From positions 248,001 to 312,000 of the forward strand of contig NZ_NNBY01000036.1 of NCBI RefSeq assembly GCF_002834235.1: a stretch of 64,000 nt of DNA. Direction: 5' to 3'. The translations under genes and the position numbers were made by a program. The notes under the pieces were generated by a model. That model made no database searches. It was not told where the DNA came from and saw only the letters and a program-made list of their open reading frames with translations. Positions 42,770-51,642 of the stretch are shown here, one piece after another (position 1 is the first letter of the stretch; every line of letters begins with the position of its first letter). The stretch comes from Ruminococcus bromii (GTDB taxonomy: Bacteria > Bacillota > Clostridia > Oscillospirales > Acutalibacteraceae).

Positions 42770-43510
42770 ATGAATAATAAACATCTTGAACCGCTTGGCA
42801 GCGGTATTAAAATATATGTGTCAGACAGCTACCGCTTTTCAACGGACACAATTTTACTTGCCGATTTTTCAAAGCAAATCGGTGCAAAAAAATGTGTTGA
42901 CCTCGGCACGGGCTGCGGAACGATTCCGCTTTTGTGGTACAAAAACAACAACCGCCTTGATATCACGGCGGTAGAAATACAGGAGAATGCCTGCAAGCTG
43001 TTTTCACAAAGTCTTGAATACAACAATCTTCAGGACAAAATCAGAATTGTAAACTCGGACTTAAACAAGCTTGACGGTGCATTGCCGCTCGGCTCGTTTG
43101 ACCTTGTTGCCTGCAATCCGCCCTACAAAATCAGCGGAGGCGGAATTACAAATCCCGAGAACGCAAAGCTTGTTGCAAGGCACGAATCCGAATGTACGCT
43201 TGACGATGTGTGCCGTTGCGGTTCGTCGCTTTTGCAGTTTGGAGGACGGCTCTGCATTTGTCAGCGCCCCGAAAGACTTGCCGATGCAATGGAGGCAATG
43301 CGTAAATATTCGGTTGAGCCGAAAAAATTAAGGCTTGTTCAACAGCGAAAGTCAAAAGCCCCGAAGCTCTTTTTGCTTGAAGGCAGAAGGGGCGGCAAAA
43401 GGGGATTTCTTGAGGTTATGCCAACCCTGTTTATTGAGGACGAAAGCGGAAACTTTTCCGAAGAAATGCTGAACATCTACGGCAGTTACAAGGAGGACTA
43501 TATAAATTGA
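42770..43510 (+). CDS. tRNA1(Val) (adenine(37)-N6)-methyltransferase-like protein
   Basis: A 246-residue SAM-dependent methyltransferase: 'CVDLGTGCGTIPLLWY' near residue 42 (SAM motif I), 'VACNPPYKISGGG' (NPPY of N6-adenine methylases) and a C-terminal block 'LRLVQQRKSKAPKLFLLEGRRGGK'. This matches the TrmN6/YfiC family and the COG4123 protein seen beside rsmI in Firmicutes. It overlaps rsmI by four bases. Confidence 0.88.
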   Translation: MNNKHLEPLGSGIKIYVSDSYRFSTDTILLADFSKQIGAKKCVDLGTGCGTIPLLWYKNNNRLDITAVEIQENACKLFSQSLEYNNLQDKIRIVNSDLNKLDGALPLGSFDLVACNPPYKISGGGITNPENAKLVARHESECTLDDVCRCGSSLLQFGGRLCICQRPERLADAMEAMRKYSVEPKKLRLVQQRKSKAPKLFLLEGRRGGKRGFLEVMPTLFIEDESGNFSEEMLNIYGSYKEDYIN

Positions 43511-44331
43511 GCGGAATTTTATATGTAACGGGAACGCCGATCGGCAACCTCGGAGATTTTTCACCGAGAGCCGCAGAAACCCTCGAATCGGTTGATTTCA
43601 TTGCGGCAGAGGACACAAGGGTAACGCTTAAGCTCTTGAATCATTTCGGCATAAAAAAGCCTATGGTGAGCTATTTTGAACACAACAAGCGTGAGCGTGG
43701 CGAAATCATCTGCAACAGAATTGAACAGGGCGAAAATTGTGCAATTGTAACGGACGCCGGAATGCCGTGCATTTCCGATCCGGGTGAAGATTTGATAAAG
43801 CTCTGCGAGGAGCGTGGAATAAAAACCGTGGTGATTCCCGGTCCGAGTGCCGTAATTTCCGCACTTGCGGTTTCGGGACTTGAAACAGGCAGATTCACAT
43901 TTGAAGGCTTTTTGAGCGTGAACAAAAAGAGCCGCAGCGAGCATCTTGATAGTCTGAAAAATGAACACAGAACAATGATTTTCTATGAAGCACCACACAA
44001 GCTTCCGCAAACTCTCCGAGATTTGTACAGCTTTTTCGGTGACAGAAAACTTTCGATTGTTCGTGAACTCACCAAAGTTCACGAAGAAGTAATCCGCACC
44101 ACAACAAAATATGCTGCGGAAAATTATGCAGACGGCAGTCTGAAGGGCGAATTTGTGCTTGTACTTGAGGGCAAAAAGCAAGAGGAAAAATCCGAAGAAT
44201 ACACCCTTGAATTTGCGGTTGAAACCGCCCGCAAGCTGATTGAAAACGGTGCAAAGCCCACCGAGGCGGCAAAAGAGGCGGCAAGTATAACAGGCTTTAA
44301 GAAAAATGAGATTTACAGGGAGCTGTTGTAA
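43507..44331 (+). CDS. rsmI: 16S rRNA (cytidine(1402)-2'-O)-methyltransferase
   Basis: Methylates the 2'-OH of C1402 in 16S rRNA. The 274 residues carry 'LYVTGTPIGNLGDFSPRA' at the N-terminus, 'AAEDTRVTLKLLNHFGI', 'VTDAGMPCISDPGEDL', 'VIPGPSAVISALAVSG', 'RTMIFYEAPHKL' and 'VRELTKVHEEV'. Starts at TTG overlapping the previous stop codon (TTGA). Followed immediately by folC. Confidence 0.95.
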   Translation: MSGILYVTGTPIGNLGDFSPRAAETLESVDFIAAEDTRVTLKLLNHFGIKKPMVSYFEHNKRERGEIICNRIEQGENCAIVTDAGMPCISDPGEDLIKLCEERGIKTVVIPGPSAVISALAVSGLETGRFTFEGFLSVNKKSRSEHLDSLKNEHRTMIFYEAPHKLPQTLRDLYSFFGDRKLSIVRELTKVHEEVIRTTTKYAAENYADGSLKGEFVLVLEGKKQEEKSEEYTLEFAVETARKLIENGAKPTEAAKEAASITGFKKNEIYRELL

Positions 44332-45642
44332 ATGACATACGAAAATGCTGTTGAAAAAATTCATTCACTTTTGACATTCGGTTCTCGTCCGGGACTTGAC
44401 CGAATGAGAATTTTGCTTGACAGGCTCGGAAATCCGCAGGACAGGCTGAAATTTATACACATTGCAGGTACGAACGGCAAAGGCTCGGTTTGTGCTATGC
44501 TTTCATCCGCACTTGTTGCGGCAGGCTACAAAACAGGCTTGTTCATTTCACCGTATATCACGGATTTTCGTGAGAGGATACAAATAAACAATTGTATGGT
44601 GAGCGAGTCCGTTCTCACGGATGCGGTTGAAAAAACTTTTCCTATTATCGAGCAACTGCGTGAAGAGGGCACAATCATCACAGAATTTGAGTATGTCAAC
44701 GCTCTTCAATTTTATATACACGCAAATGCAGATTGTGACATTGTTGTTCTTGAAACAGGAATGGGTGGTCTGCTCGACTGCACCAATACTATAAAATCAC
44801 CGCTTTGTGCCGTTATCACCACAATCGGACTTGACCACACGGCAATTCTCGGCGATACAATTGAAAAAATTGCACAGCAAAAATGCGGAATCTTCAAGCC
44901 CGACTCAATGGCGGTTACTTCAAAGCAGGATATCCGTGCAATGAAGGTTATTGAATCAACTGCAAGAGAAAAGAAAATTCCGCTTGCAACGAGCGAGAGC
45001 GTTAATATTGATGTCATCGAAACCACATTAAAGGGCAGTCGCTTTATGTTTAACGGTGTTGAAATTGATCTTCCGCTTTCGGGTGATCATCAGCTTGAAA
45101 ATGCAAAAACCGCACTTGCGACACTTGATATGCTCCGTTGCAATTCTCTGATTTCAATAACAGATGAGCAGATTGCAAACGGTTTTGCAAAGGCTGTCAA
45201 CCCTGCAAGACTTGAGCTGTTGAGTGAAAAGCCGATTGTTCTGCTTGACGGTGCTCACAATCCTAACGGAATTGAGGCGCTTAAATCGGCAATCCAAAAA
45301 TTCCTTCCGAATAAGTATATAATTGCAATCACGGGGATGCTTGCCGACAAGGATGTCAGCACTTCGGTAAAACTGCTTGACGGAGTTTTTGACAGAGTTT
45401 ACACAGTTCCCGTTCACAATCCAAGGGCAATGCACCCTGCAAAGCTTATGCAACAGTATGCAAGATTTGTTGACGATACGGTAACCTTTGAAAGTGCCGA
45501 ACACGCATTTGATATGGCTTTTGAACAGGCTGAAAAGACCGATTGTGCAGTTGTAATCTGCGGTTCGCTCTACCTTGCAGGCGAAATCCGTCCGTATATC
45601 ATCAATAAAATTAAGGCTGAAAACGAATCAGCCGAAAAGTAA
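44332..45642 (+). CDS. folC: Bifunctional folylpolyglutamate synthase/dihydrofolate synthase
   Basis: Adds glutamate to dihydropteroate or folates. The 436 residues have the ATP-binding 'IAGTNGKGSVCAML' near residue 45, 'GLFISPYITDFRERI', 'VLETGMGGLLDCTN', 'TTIGLDHTAILG' and 'LLDGAHNPNGIEAL'. It follows rsmI without a gap and ends in a terminator before the spoIIA operon. Mur-ligase family. Confidence 0.95.
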   Translation: MTYENAVEKIHSLLTFGSRPGLDRMRILLDRLGNPQDRLKFIHIAGTNGKGSVCAMLSSALVAAGYKTGLFISPYITDFRERIQINNCMVSESVLTDAVEKTFPIIEQLREEGTIITEFEYVNALQFYIHANADCDIVVLETGMGGLLDCTNTIKSPLCAVITTIGLDHTAILGDTIEKIAQQKCGIFKPDSMAVTSKQDIRAMKVIESTAREKKIPLATSESVNIDVIETTLKGSRFMFNGVEIDLPLSGDHQLENAKTALATLDMLRCNSLISITDEQIANGFAKAVNPARLELLSEKPIVLLDGAHNPNGIEALKSAIQKFLPNKYIIAITGMLADKDVSTSVKLLDGVFDRVYTVPVHNPRAMHPAKLMQQYARFVDDTVTFESAEHAFDMAFEQAEKTDCAVVICGSLYLAGEIRPYIINKIKAENESAEK

Positions 45643-45676
45643 ATTTTTTGTTACAACAGAATAAAACAAATTTTTT

Positions 45677-45715
45677 GCTCCGCACTTATTATCATTAAGA
45701 TAACAGGTGCGGAGC
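45677..45715 (+). terminator. Terminator of folC
   Basis: GCTCCGCAC/GTGCGGAGC stem followed by TCTTATTTTTT, separating folC from spoIIAA. Confidence 0.75.
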
Positions 45716-45742
45716 TCTTATTTTTTAGAAGGACTGATAAAA

Positions 45743-46045
45743 TTGCTGAAAACAGAATTTAAAAATAATATTCTCACGGCATACATTGACGGCGAAATTG
45801 ACCACGATTCGGCGGCAGGAATACGCACAAAAATTGACGCCGCCGTTCAGACAAACAAACCGAAACTTTTGTGCCTTGATTTTTCAAAAGTATCGTTTAT
45901 GGACTCATCGGGCATAGGTCTTGTAATGGGGCGATACCGCCAGATGAAGCTTGTCGGCGGAGCATTGCGTGTGATTAATATTCCCGACAGATTGTACAGG
46001 CTTTTTTCAATGTCGGGACTTGAAAGTTTGGGGGTGTTGAGATGA
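45743..46045 (+). CDS. spoIIAA: Anti-sigma-F factor antagonist
   Basis: Releases sigma-F by binding SpoIIAB when unphosphorylated. A STAS-domain protein of 100 residues with the phosphorylatable serine in 'VSFMDSSGIGLVMGRYR'. TTG 45743, eight bases after AAGGA, is the likely start. It overlaps spoIIAB by four bases (ATGA). It marks the organism as a spore former. Confidence 0.93.
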   Translation: MLKTEFKNNILTAYIDGEIDHDSAAGIRTKIDAAVQTNKPKLLCLDFSKVSFMDSSGIGLVMGRYRQMKLVGGALRVINIPDRLYRLFSMSGLESLGVLR

Positions 46046-46482
46046 AAACAGTAAATGAAATGAAACTTTGCGTGCCGTCAAAAAGCTGTAATGAGGCTTT
46101 TGCACGGTGCGTTGTGTCGGCATTTGTAATGAGCCTTGATCCTACCGTAAACGAACTCAGTGACCTAAAAACCGCTGTGTCCGAGGCTGTGACAAACTGC
46201 ATTGTTCACGGCTACCGCCACCAAAGCGGAACAATTTACATAAACGGAAAAATCACCTCCGAAAACAAGGTGATAATCACAATCCGTGACAAAGGCTGCG
46301 GAATTTCTGATATTAAAAAGGCAATGGAACCGTTGTTTACAACCGCTCCCGAGGAGGACAGGGCAGGACTCGGCTTTGCAGTTATGCAGAGCTTTTGCGA
46401 CAAGGTGCGTGTCCGTTCAAAGCCCGACAGCGGAACAACCGTAACTCTTGAAAAAAATATAGGTTCGGAAAATGACCGATAA
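46042..46482 (+). CDS. spoIIAB: Anti-sigma-F factor / serine kinase
   Basis: Holds sigma-F inactive and phosphorylates SpoIIAA. The 146-residue GHKL kinase has the N box 'AVSEAVTNCIVHGYRH', the G1 box 'IRDKGCGISDI' and the G2 box 'DRAGLGFAVMQ'. It overlaps both spoIIAA and sigF. Confidence 0.94.
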   Translation: MKTVNEMKLCVPSKSCNEAFARCVVSAFVMSLDPTVNELSDLKTAVSEAVTNCIVHGYRHQSGTIYINGKITSENKVIITIRDKGCGISDIKKAMEPLFTTAPEEDRAGLGFAVMQSFCDKVRVRSKPDSGTTVTLEKNIGSENDR

Positions 46483-47131
46483 AAATAAACTTGCCGACAA
46501 AAATATGGGGCTTGTCCATGCCTGTTGCAAACGATTTTCAGGCAAAGGAATAGAGTACGAAGAACTTTTTGCATCGGGGTGTCTCGGACTCGCAAAGGCG
46601 ATTAATAACTTTGACGAAAGCCGTAACCTGCAGTTTTCAACCTACGCCTTTCCTGTAATTATGGGCGAAATTAAGCGACTTTTTCGTGACGGCGGTGCAA
46701 TCAGGGTAAGCCGTACATTAAAGGAGCTTTCACTTGCAATATCGAGGCTTAACAATGAAAGCAAGCTGAAAAACGGCAGAGAACTCACCGTGAGCGAGCT
46801 TGCCGAAAGGCTTGATACAAGCGAGGAAAAAATCATTGACGCACTCAACAGCACAAGAGTTCCTCTCTCCCTGACTGCCGAATATGACAGCGAGGGCAAC
46901 CCACAGCTTGATGTCCCGACAGATGATATTCAAGACGAAATCTCGGAACGATTGTCGCTTGAACAGGCAGTAAAATCCCTATGCGAAACCGACCGAAAAA
47001 TAATTCAACTGCGGTACTATCGGAGCAAAACACAAACTCAAACCGCCAAAATTCTTTCCATGACGCAGGTTCAAATCAGTCGGCGGGAAAAGAAAATCCT
47101 CACCGCCATTCGGGACAAAATGTCGGTTTAG
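46472..47131 (+). CDS. sigF: RNA polymerase sigma-F factor
   Basis: Forespore-specific sigma factor. The 219 residues contain region 2 ('EELFASGCLGLAKAINNFDES...FSTYAFPVIMGEIKRLFRD'), region 3 and region 4 ('KIIQLRYYRSKTQTQTAKIL...VQISRREKKIL'). It overlaps spoIIAB by 11 bases and completes the spoIIA operon. Confidence 0.95.
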   Translation: MTDKNKLADKNMGLVHACCKRFSGKGIEYEELFASGCLGLAKAINNFDESRNLQFSTYAFPVIMGEIKRLFRDGGAIRVSRTLKELSLAISRLNNESKLKNGRELTVSELAERLDTSEEKIIDALNSTRVPLSLTAEYDSEGNPQLDVPTDDIQDEISERLSLEQAVKSLCETDRKIIQLRYYRSKTQTQTAKILSMTQVQISRREKKILTAIRDKMSV

Positions 47132-47209
47132 TACCCCCGATTTTCCGAATGCGGCGTTCAATGAATCCCCTGCATATTTTTATTTATGAAAATTTTCATA
47201 TTTAACAAC

Positions 47210-47236
47210 AAAAGCGCCCGAATAACGGACGCTTTT
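47210..47236. terminator. Bidirectional terminator between sigF and the convergent kinase gene
   Basis: AAAAGCG(C)CCG/CGG(A)CGCTTTT with T-runs on both strands. Confidence 0.75.
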
Positions 47237-47245
47237 ACTTTTTCT

Positions 47246-47755
47246 TTAATTCTGTTTTTCAAGCTTCAGCTTTTCAACAATTGCATCAACCGTGGTTTCG
47301 ATACTGCTCAGCTCCATTGACACCGTGATATCGGCATACTTTTTATAGAGCGGATAACGCACTCTGTACACATCATCAAGAGTTTCACCCTTACCGAATG
47401 CAATGCCTCTTGTTTTGATATTTGTAACTCTGCGCTTGATTTCATCGAGGTCAACATCAATGAAAACGACCTTGCCGTTTTTTCTGAGGTTTTCCATGGC
47501 ATTTTCGCTGAGAACCATTGAACCGCCTGTTGCGATAACGGTCTTGTCGTAGTCAAGCTCTGCACCGATTTTTCCCTCAAGGTGGAGGAAAAAGTCAAGA
47601 CCTTCATTATCAAGAATCTCCTGCAACGGCTTTCCTGCCTCTTTGCAGATTATCAAATCTACATCAACAAAGGAATAACCCAGCGCCTTGGCAAGCAACA
47701 CACCGACTGTGCTTTTGCCCGATCCGGGCATTCCGATTAAAACTATATTTTTCAT
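47246..47755 (-). CDS. Shikimate-kinase-like P-loop protein (divergent paralogue)
   Basis: A 169-residue paralogue of the aroK product. Walker A 'GMPGSGKST', 'DVDLIICKEAGK' (Asp33), the LID-region Arg in 'TRGIAFGKG' and 'RVRYPLYKKYAD' are retained. However, residue 57 is Leu ('DFFLHLE'), where shikimate kinases have a substrate-binding Arg, and 'ATGGSMV' replaces the GGG loop. It is therefore a kinase-fold protein that may act on another substrate or weakly on shikimate. It is two bases from the pyk gene, so the two are co-transcribed. Confidence 0.8.
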   Translation of the reverse strand: MKNIVLIGMPGSGKSTVGVLLAKALGYSFVDVDLIICKEAGKPLQEILDNEGLDFFLHLEGKIGAELDYDKTVIATGGSMVLSENAMENLRKNGKVVFIDVDLDEIKRRVTNIKTRGIAFGKGETLDDVYRVRYPLYKKYADITVSMELSSIETTVDAIVEKLKLEKQN

Positions 47756-47756
47756 A

Positions 47757-49199
47757 TTAAAGAATCCTTACATTAAGTGAATCTGTGCTTGAAGTCGGGC
47801 AGGTTTTGTTTGACGAAAGCACAACAACCGTGTCGCCTTTTTTGACAACGCCTGTGCTGAGTGCCTTTTCCATAGCCTGTTTCGTAATTGAATCAGATGT
47901 GCGCTTTTCTTCGCCCATGACAGCCATAACACCCCAGTTAAGACAGAGCTTTCTGCACACAAGCTGTGATGTTGCAACTGCAATAACGGGACAGTCAGGT
48001 CTGTAATGAACCATCGCTCTTGCAACTCGACCTGTTGCACTTTCAACAATAATAGCCTTTGCGCCTACTGCCTGCGCAATATTCTTTGCAGCTTTACAGA
48101 TACTTGATCTGATTGGGTTAGTGTCCTTCATTCCGTGTTCTTCCACATACTCATGAAGTGCGGTAAATTCACCGTTTTCCTCAGCCTCCGAACAAATTGC
48201 GTCAAGTGCCTTTACGCTTTCAATCGGGTACTTACCTGCGGCGGATTCTGCCGAAAGCATTACTGCGCTTGTGCCGTCATAAACTGCATTGGCAACATCG
48301 CTGATTTCGGCTCTTGTAGGACGGGGAGCCGTTGTCATACTCTCAAGCATCTGGGTTGCAGTGATTACATATTTACCTCTTGAAACAACCTTTCTGATGA
48401 TTGTTTTCTGAATTTCAGGCAGCTTGATAAACGGAATTTCAACACCCATATCTCCTCGGGCAACCATAATACCGTCTGCGTAATCAATGATTGCGTCCAT
48501 ATCGTCAACACCGCTCTGATTTTCAATCTTTGCGATAATTTCAACATACTCATAGCCGAGGCTGTCAATAAAGTCACGAAGAGTTCTAACATCATCGTGA
48601 TTGCGGACAAATGATGCGGCAACAACTGTTGCACCGTGGTTAAGACCGAACTCAATGTCCTTTCTGTCCTGAGCGCTTACATACGGCATATTGATAAAGT
48701 AGCCCGGAATGTTGATACTCTTGCGGTTTTTAAGCACACCGCCCTTGTTTACGGTACAAACGATTGACTCGGAATTTACCGACTTAACGACAAGCGAGAT
48801 AATACCGTCATCAAGCAAAAGCTCTCTGCCGATTGCCTCCTGACCTTCGGATTCAAAAATATCAACAAGCTTAGGAAACGAAAGGCTTACACCTGTTTCG
48901 TCGCCCTCTTCTTTGTTTTTAAAAAGACTGAACTCTGCACCCTCGACAAGTTCAACAGAACCGTCCTTGAATGTGCCGACTCTGACCTCAGGACCCTTTG
49001 TATCGAGCAAAATTGCAACATTTTGACCGCTCTCTGCAATTGCCTCTTTAAGGTTTTTGATTGTAACCTCAAGCCGATCATAAACACCGTGTGACATATT
49101 GATTCTGGCAACATTCATACCTGCGTCAATCATTTTACGCATCATTTCTTTTGAATCGCAGGCAGGTCCGATGGTACAAACTATCTTAGTTTTTCTCAT
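47757..49199 (-). CDS. pyk: Pyruvate kinase
   Basis: Converts PEP and ADP to pyruvate and ATP. The 480 residues include 'CTIGPACDS' at the N-terminus, 'NMSHGVYD', 'DTKGPEVRVG', 'IIAKIENQSGVDDMD', 'MVARGDMGVEIP' (Mg2+ and substrate) and 'TATQMLESM'. It lacks the extra C-terminal PEP-utiliser domain of some Bacillus enzymes. RBS AAGGACGGAG. Confidence 0.97.
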   Translation of the reverse strand: MRKTKIVCTIGPACDSKEMMRKMIDAGMNVARINMSHGVYDRLEVTIKNLKEAIAESGQNVAILLDTKGPEVRVGTFKDGSVELVEGAEFSLFKNKEEGDETGVSLSFPKLVDIFESEGQEAIGRELLLDDGIISLVVKSVNSESIVCTVNKGGVLKNRKSINIPGYFINMPYVSAQDRKDIEFGLNHGATVVAASFVRNHDDVRTLRDFIDSLGYEYVEIIAKIENQSGVDDMDAIIDYADGIMVARGDMGVEIPFIKLPEIQKTIIRKVVSRGKYVITATQMLESMTTAPRPTRAEISDVANAVYDGTSAVMLSAESAAGKYPIESVKALDAICSEAEENGEFTALHEYVEEHGMKDTNPIRSSICKAAKNIAQAVGAKAIIVESATGRVARAMVHYRPDCPVIAVATSQLVCRKLCLNWGVMAVMGEEKRTSDSITKQAMEKALSTGVVKKGDTVVVLSSNKTCPTSSTDSLNVRIL

Positions 49200-49279
49200 G
49201 TTTTCTCCGTCCTTTTAAAATGCTTATATCCTGTTATTGTGCATATGTATAAATCTGTGTAAAAATTTTGATTACACTC

Positions 49280-49308
49280 ATTATATATTATTCACAACAC
49301 AATTTCAA
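49280..49308 (-). promoter_or_regulatory. Sigma-A promoter of pyk
   Basis: Minus-strand TTGAAA (49303-49308), 17-base spacer, TATAAT (49280-49285). Leader about 75 bases. Confidence 0.7.
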
Positions 49309-49371
49309 TCTTTGATTTGTAAAATTTTACATTCTGTGGCTTGTACAAAAATTTTCAAAACAATAACAAAA

Positions 49372-49395
49372 AATCGGGCAGTTTCCTGCCCGATT
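49372..49395 (-). terminator. Terminator of the CotH-dockerin gene
   Basis: AATCGGGCAG/CTGCCCGATT with a four-base loop, followed on the minus strand by TTTTTTGTT, 12 bases after the stop. Confidence 0.85.
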
Positions 49396-49406
49396 CTGTG
49401 CTTGAA

Positions 49407-51398
49407 TTATACAAGATTTACGACAATCTTCTGAATTTGTGTTGCGTCAATAACGCTGATTTCACCGTCACCGTTTACATCGGCAACATTGAGCTGACTG
49501 TCTGTGAGTGTTTCAAGACTTACAATGTACTTCTGAACAAGAGTTGCATCCATTACAGTAACTTCGCCGTCGCCGTCAACATCACCGATTTTAGCGGAAG
49601 GAGTGTACTCGCTAAACCACTTACTGCTGATCCATGCCGCACGGCTTGTCATCCAATCAGCCGCATAGTTATACATATCCGTAAAACTGCCCTGATTGTA
49701 GCTTGTCTTAGTGTTACTTACGGTATATGTACCTGTTGTCATATCAAAGTCAGCCTTGTTCATTGATGTGTGGTCACAAATCCAACTGCTCGTTCTTATA
49801 TGCCAGCCGCTTTTGTAATTCATCGCACCGCTGTCCTTGAGAAGGTCAAAATACTGTGTTTTTGTATAGAATTCGTCAGAGCCCTTGTAAGATGCGGTCT
49901 TGCCTGCAAAATAGTTGATTGCAGGAACAAACTGCTCAAACCAGATATTTACGGCAGCTTTATTAACCTGAGTGTTTCTTGAAATGTTGTTAATAATGTT
50001 GGTGCTGCTCTGAGTGCGTTTTTGTCTGTCCTTGAATCTGCACCACCAGCCTGAATACTGTGTGTAATCCTTAACACCGAAGTTCTGAAGATCCCAAGCA
50101 CTGCCTGCAGCATTACCGAGCGCATTATCGTAGTCCCATACAGGTGAGCCGAAGAACTTATAGTTACCGTCGGAATCCTGCTTATAAACAAAGTAAACGC
50201 TTGAAACACCGGAATCCCAGTTTTTACCGAGTTCATTTATAAGCCACAGCTTTGCACATGAATCAACATCAGCGTACTGTGAAAGGTCGGAGTCTGCTTT
50301 TTTAGCGGCTCTGTAAAAAGCATTGTACTTTTCACGGACATAGTTCTTAACTTCATTATAGCCCTTGTCGCCTTCCGAAAGCTCAGGAGCTTTAATTGTA
50401 ACCTTGATACCGTCATCACATTTTACATAGTAATCTTCACCGTCTACAGCACCGGAATCAACTTCACAAAGGAACGGGAAATCCTTGTTTACATTGCCGT
50501 CAGCGTCAAGGTATGCAGTATCGTCAATATCGTTGACAAGGGCACTCTTACCCACCTCAATTTTTTCGGTCATCTGATATGAACCCCAGTAATAACCGTC
50601 TGAGTAGAAATCAACATATCTTGAATCCGAAGCATATGGAGTTCCTACTGCATCTGCAAGGTCATAAAGAAAACGGTTTCTTGTGAGTGAATCGTCCTGA
50701 TAATTTGCAAGGAGAGAGAACTTTTTGCCCTTTGACATACCGCCGATTGAAACCTTATCGGAATATGTGATGTTGTAAGGCTTCTTAGCCTTGCCCCATG
50801 TTGAGTTGCCTCTGCCCTTGATTTTCTTGATTGAAGTATTGTCAATCTTGCCGTTCCTGTCAACAATAGCGCCTGTTGCAGAGGAATAGTTGCTCTTATC
50901 CTCGTTAAGATAAGAGATAAGTTCCTTACCGTTGCCGTCAGCGTTGCTGTTGTTCACATAGATTGCAGACTCGGCAGAGGACTTTAAGAATGTGAGGGAA
51001 TAGGTTTTTCCGTCGGCAGTAACATTGTCTGCCTTATCAATTGTGTACGAAACCTCCCTCGACTCGCCTGACGGTATAGTTACATTATTAACCGTAACGC
51101 TTTTTGAATATGCGTTATAAAGCTCAACACTTGTTGACGAAACACTGCTTGGAAGGAAGAAATACTTCCTATTAGTATTCAATTCCTCCATATCCTCGTT
51201 GTGTTTACATTGCCATGCAACCCATGCGTCAGAATCGTCAGAACCGCTTACTGCGTGTGCATAAAGTGCATTCTGAGTTTTAAATGAAAGAGTCGGTGTT
51301 GATGTTTGAGCGGCAGAAACAGAAAATACCGACATACCGCCAACGGTCATCAAACCAGCAAGTACAATTGAAATCGCTTTTTTTGTTGTCCTCACCAT
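49407..51398 (-). CDS. Secreted CotH-family protein with C-terminal dockerin
   Basis: A 663-residue exported protein. Parts in order: signal peptide (1-30); a short beta region; a CotH kinase-like domain (about 150-480) with the signature 'KIKGRGNSTWGKAKKPYNI', 'NYQDDSLTRNRFLYDLA', 'SYQMTEKIEVGK' and 'VWDYDNALGN'; a helical stretch; and a type I dockerin with two loops ('GDVDGDGEVTVMDATLVQKY' and 'ADVNGDGEISVIDATQIQKI'). CotH proteins are atypical kinases, and dockerin-bearing forms occur in ruminococcal cellulosomes. The ATG at 51398 follows AGGAG. Divergent from the cohesin-like lipoprotein at 51643. Confidence 0.92.
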   Translation of the reverse strand: MVRTTKKAISIVLAGLMTVGGMSVFSVSAAQTSTPTLSFKTQNALYAHAVSGSDDSDAWVAWQCKHNEDMEELNTNRKYFFLPSSVSSTSVELYNAYSKSVTVNNVTIPSGESREVSYTIDKADNVTADGKTYSLTFLKSSAESAIYVNNSNADGNGKELISYLNEDKSNYSSATGAIVDRNGKIDNTSIKKIKGRGNSTWGKAKKPYNITYSDKVSIGGMSKGKKFSLLANYQDDSLTRNRFLYDLADAVGTPYASDSRYVDFYSDGYYWGSYQMTEKIEVGKSALVNDIDDTAYLDADGNVNKDFPFLCEVDSGAVDGEDYYVKCDDGIKVTIKAPELSEGDKGYNEVKNYVREKYNAFYRAAKKADSDLSQYADVDSCAKLWLINELGKNWDSGVSSVYFVYKQDSDGNYKFFGSPVWDYDNALGNAAGSAWDLQNFGVKDYTQYSGWWCRFKDRQKRTQSSTNIINNISRNTQVNKAAVNIWFEQFVPAINYFAGKTASYKGSDEFYTKTQYFDLLKDSGAMNYKSGWHIRTSSWICDHTSMNKADFDMTTGTYTVSNTKTSYNQGSFTDMYNYAADWMTSRAAWISSKWFSEYTPSAKIGDVDGDGEVTVMDATLVQKYIVSLETLTDSQLNVADVNGDGEISVIDATQIQKIVVNLV

Positions 51399-51482
51399 AA
51401 TCACTCCTAAAAAATTATATCAATTAGGAACTTTTAGATATATTCACAAAAAGTTCACTTGTTAATCACATCCGTCAAAACT

Positions 51483-51511
51483 ATTGTACCATTTGCATAA
51501 AATTAATACAA
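51483..51511 (-). promoter_or_regulatory. Promoter of the CotH-dockerin gene
   Basis: Minus-strand TTGTAT (51506-51511), 17-base spacer, TACAAT (51483-51488). ATTGTACC at 51483-51490 pairs with GGTACAAT at 51532-51539, an inverted repeat that spans the divergent region and could coordinate both genes. Confidence 0.55.
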
Positions 51512-51642
51512 GTAATTTTTCAATATATAACGGTACAATTTTGCGAAATTTCTTTATTTTCGTTGATTAATTTGATATAATATTATGGTAAAGATACGGT
51601 AACACTTACCGAAATTTTAAATCACATTAAGGAAGTGGCATA

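Noticed and set aside
43561..44364. A long 267-codon minus-strand frame opposite rsmI
   Set aside because: It is fully antisense to rsmI, which has complete family motifs and a sensible operon position; the frame has no ribosome site.
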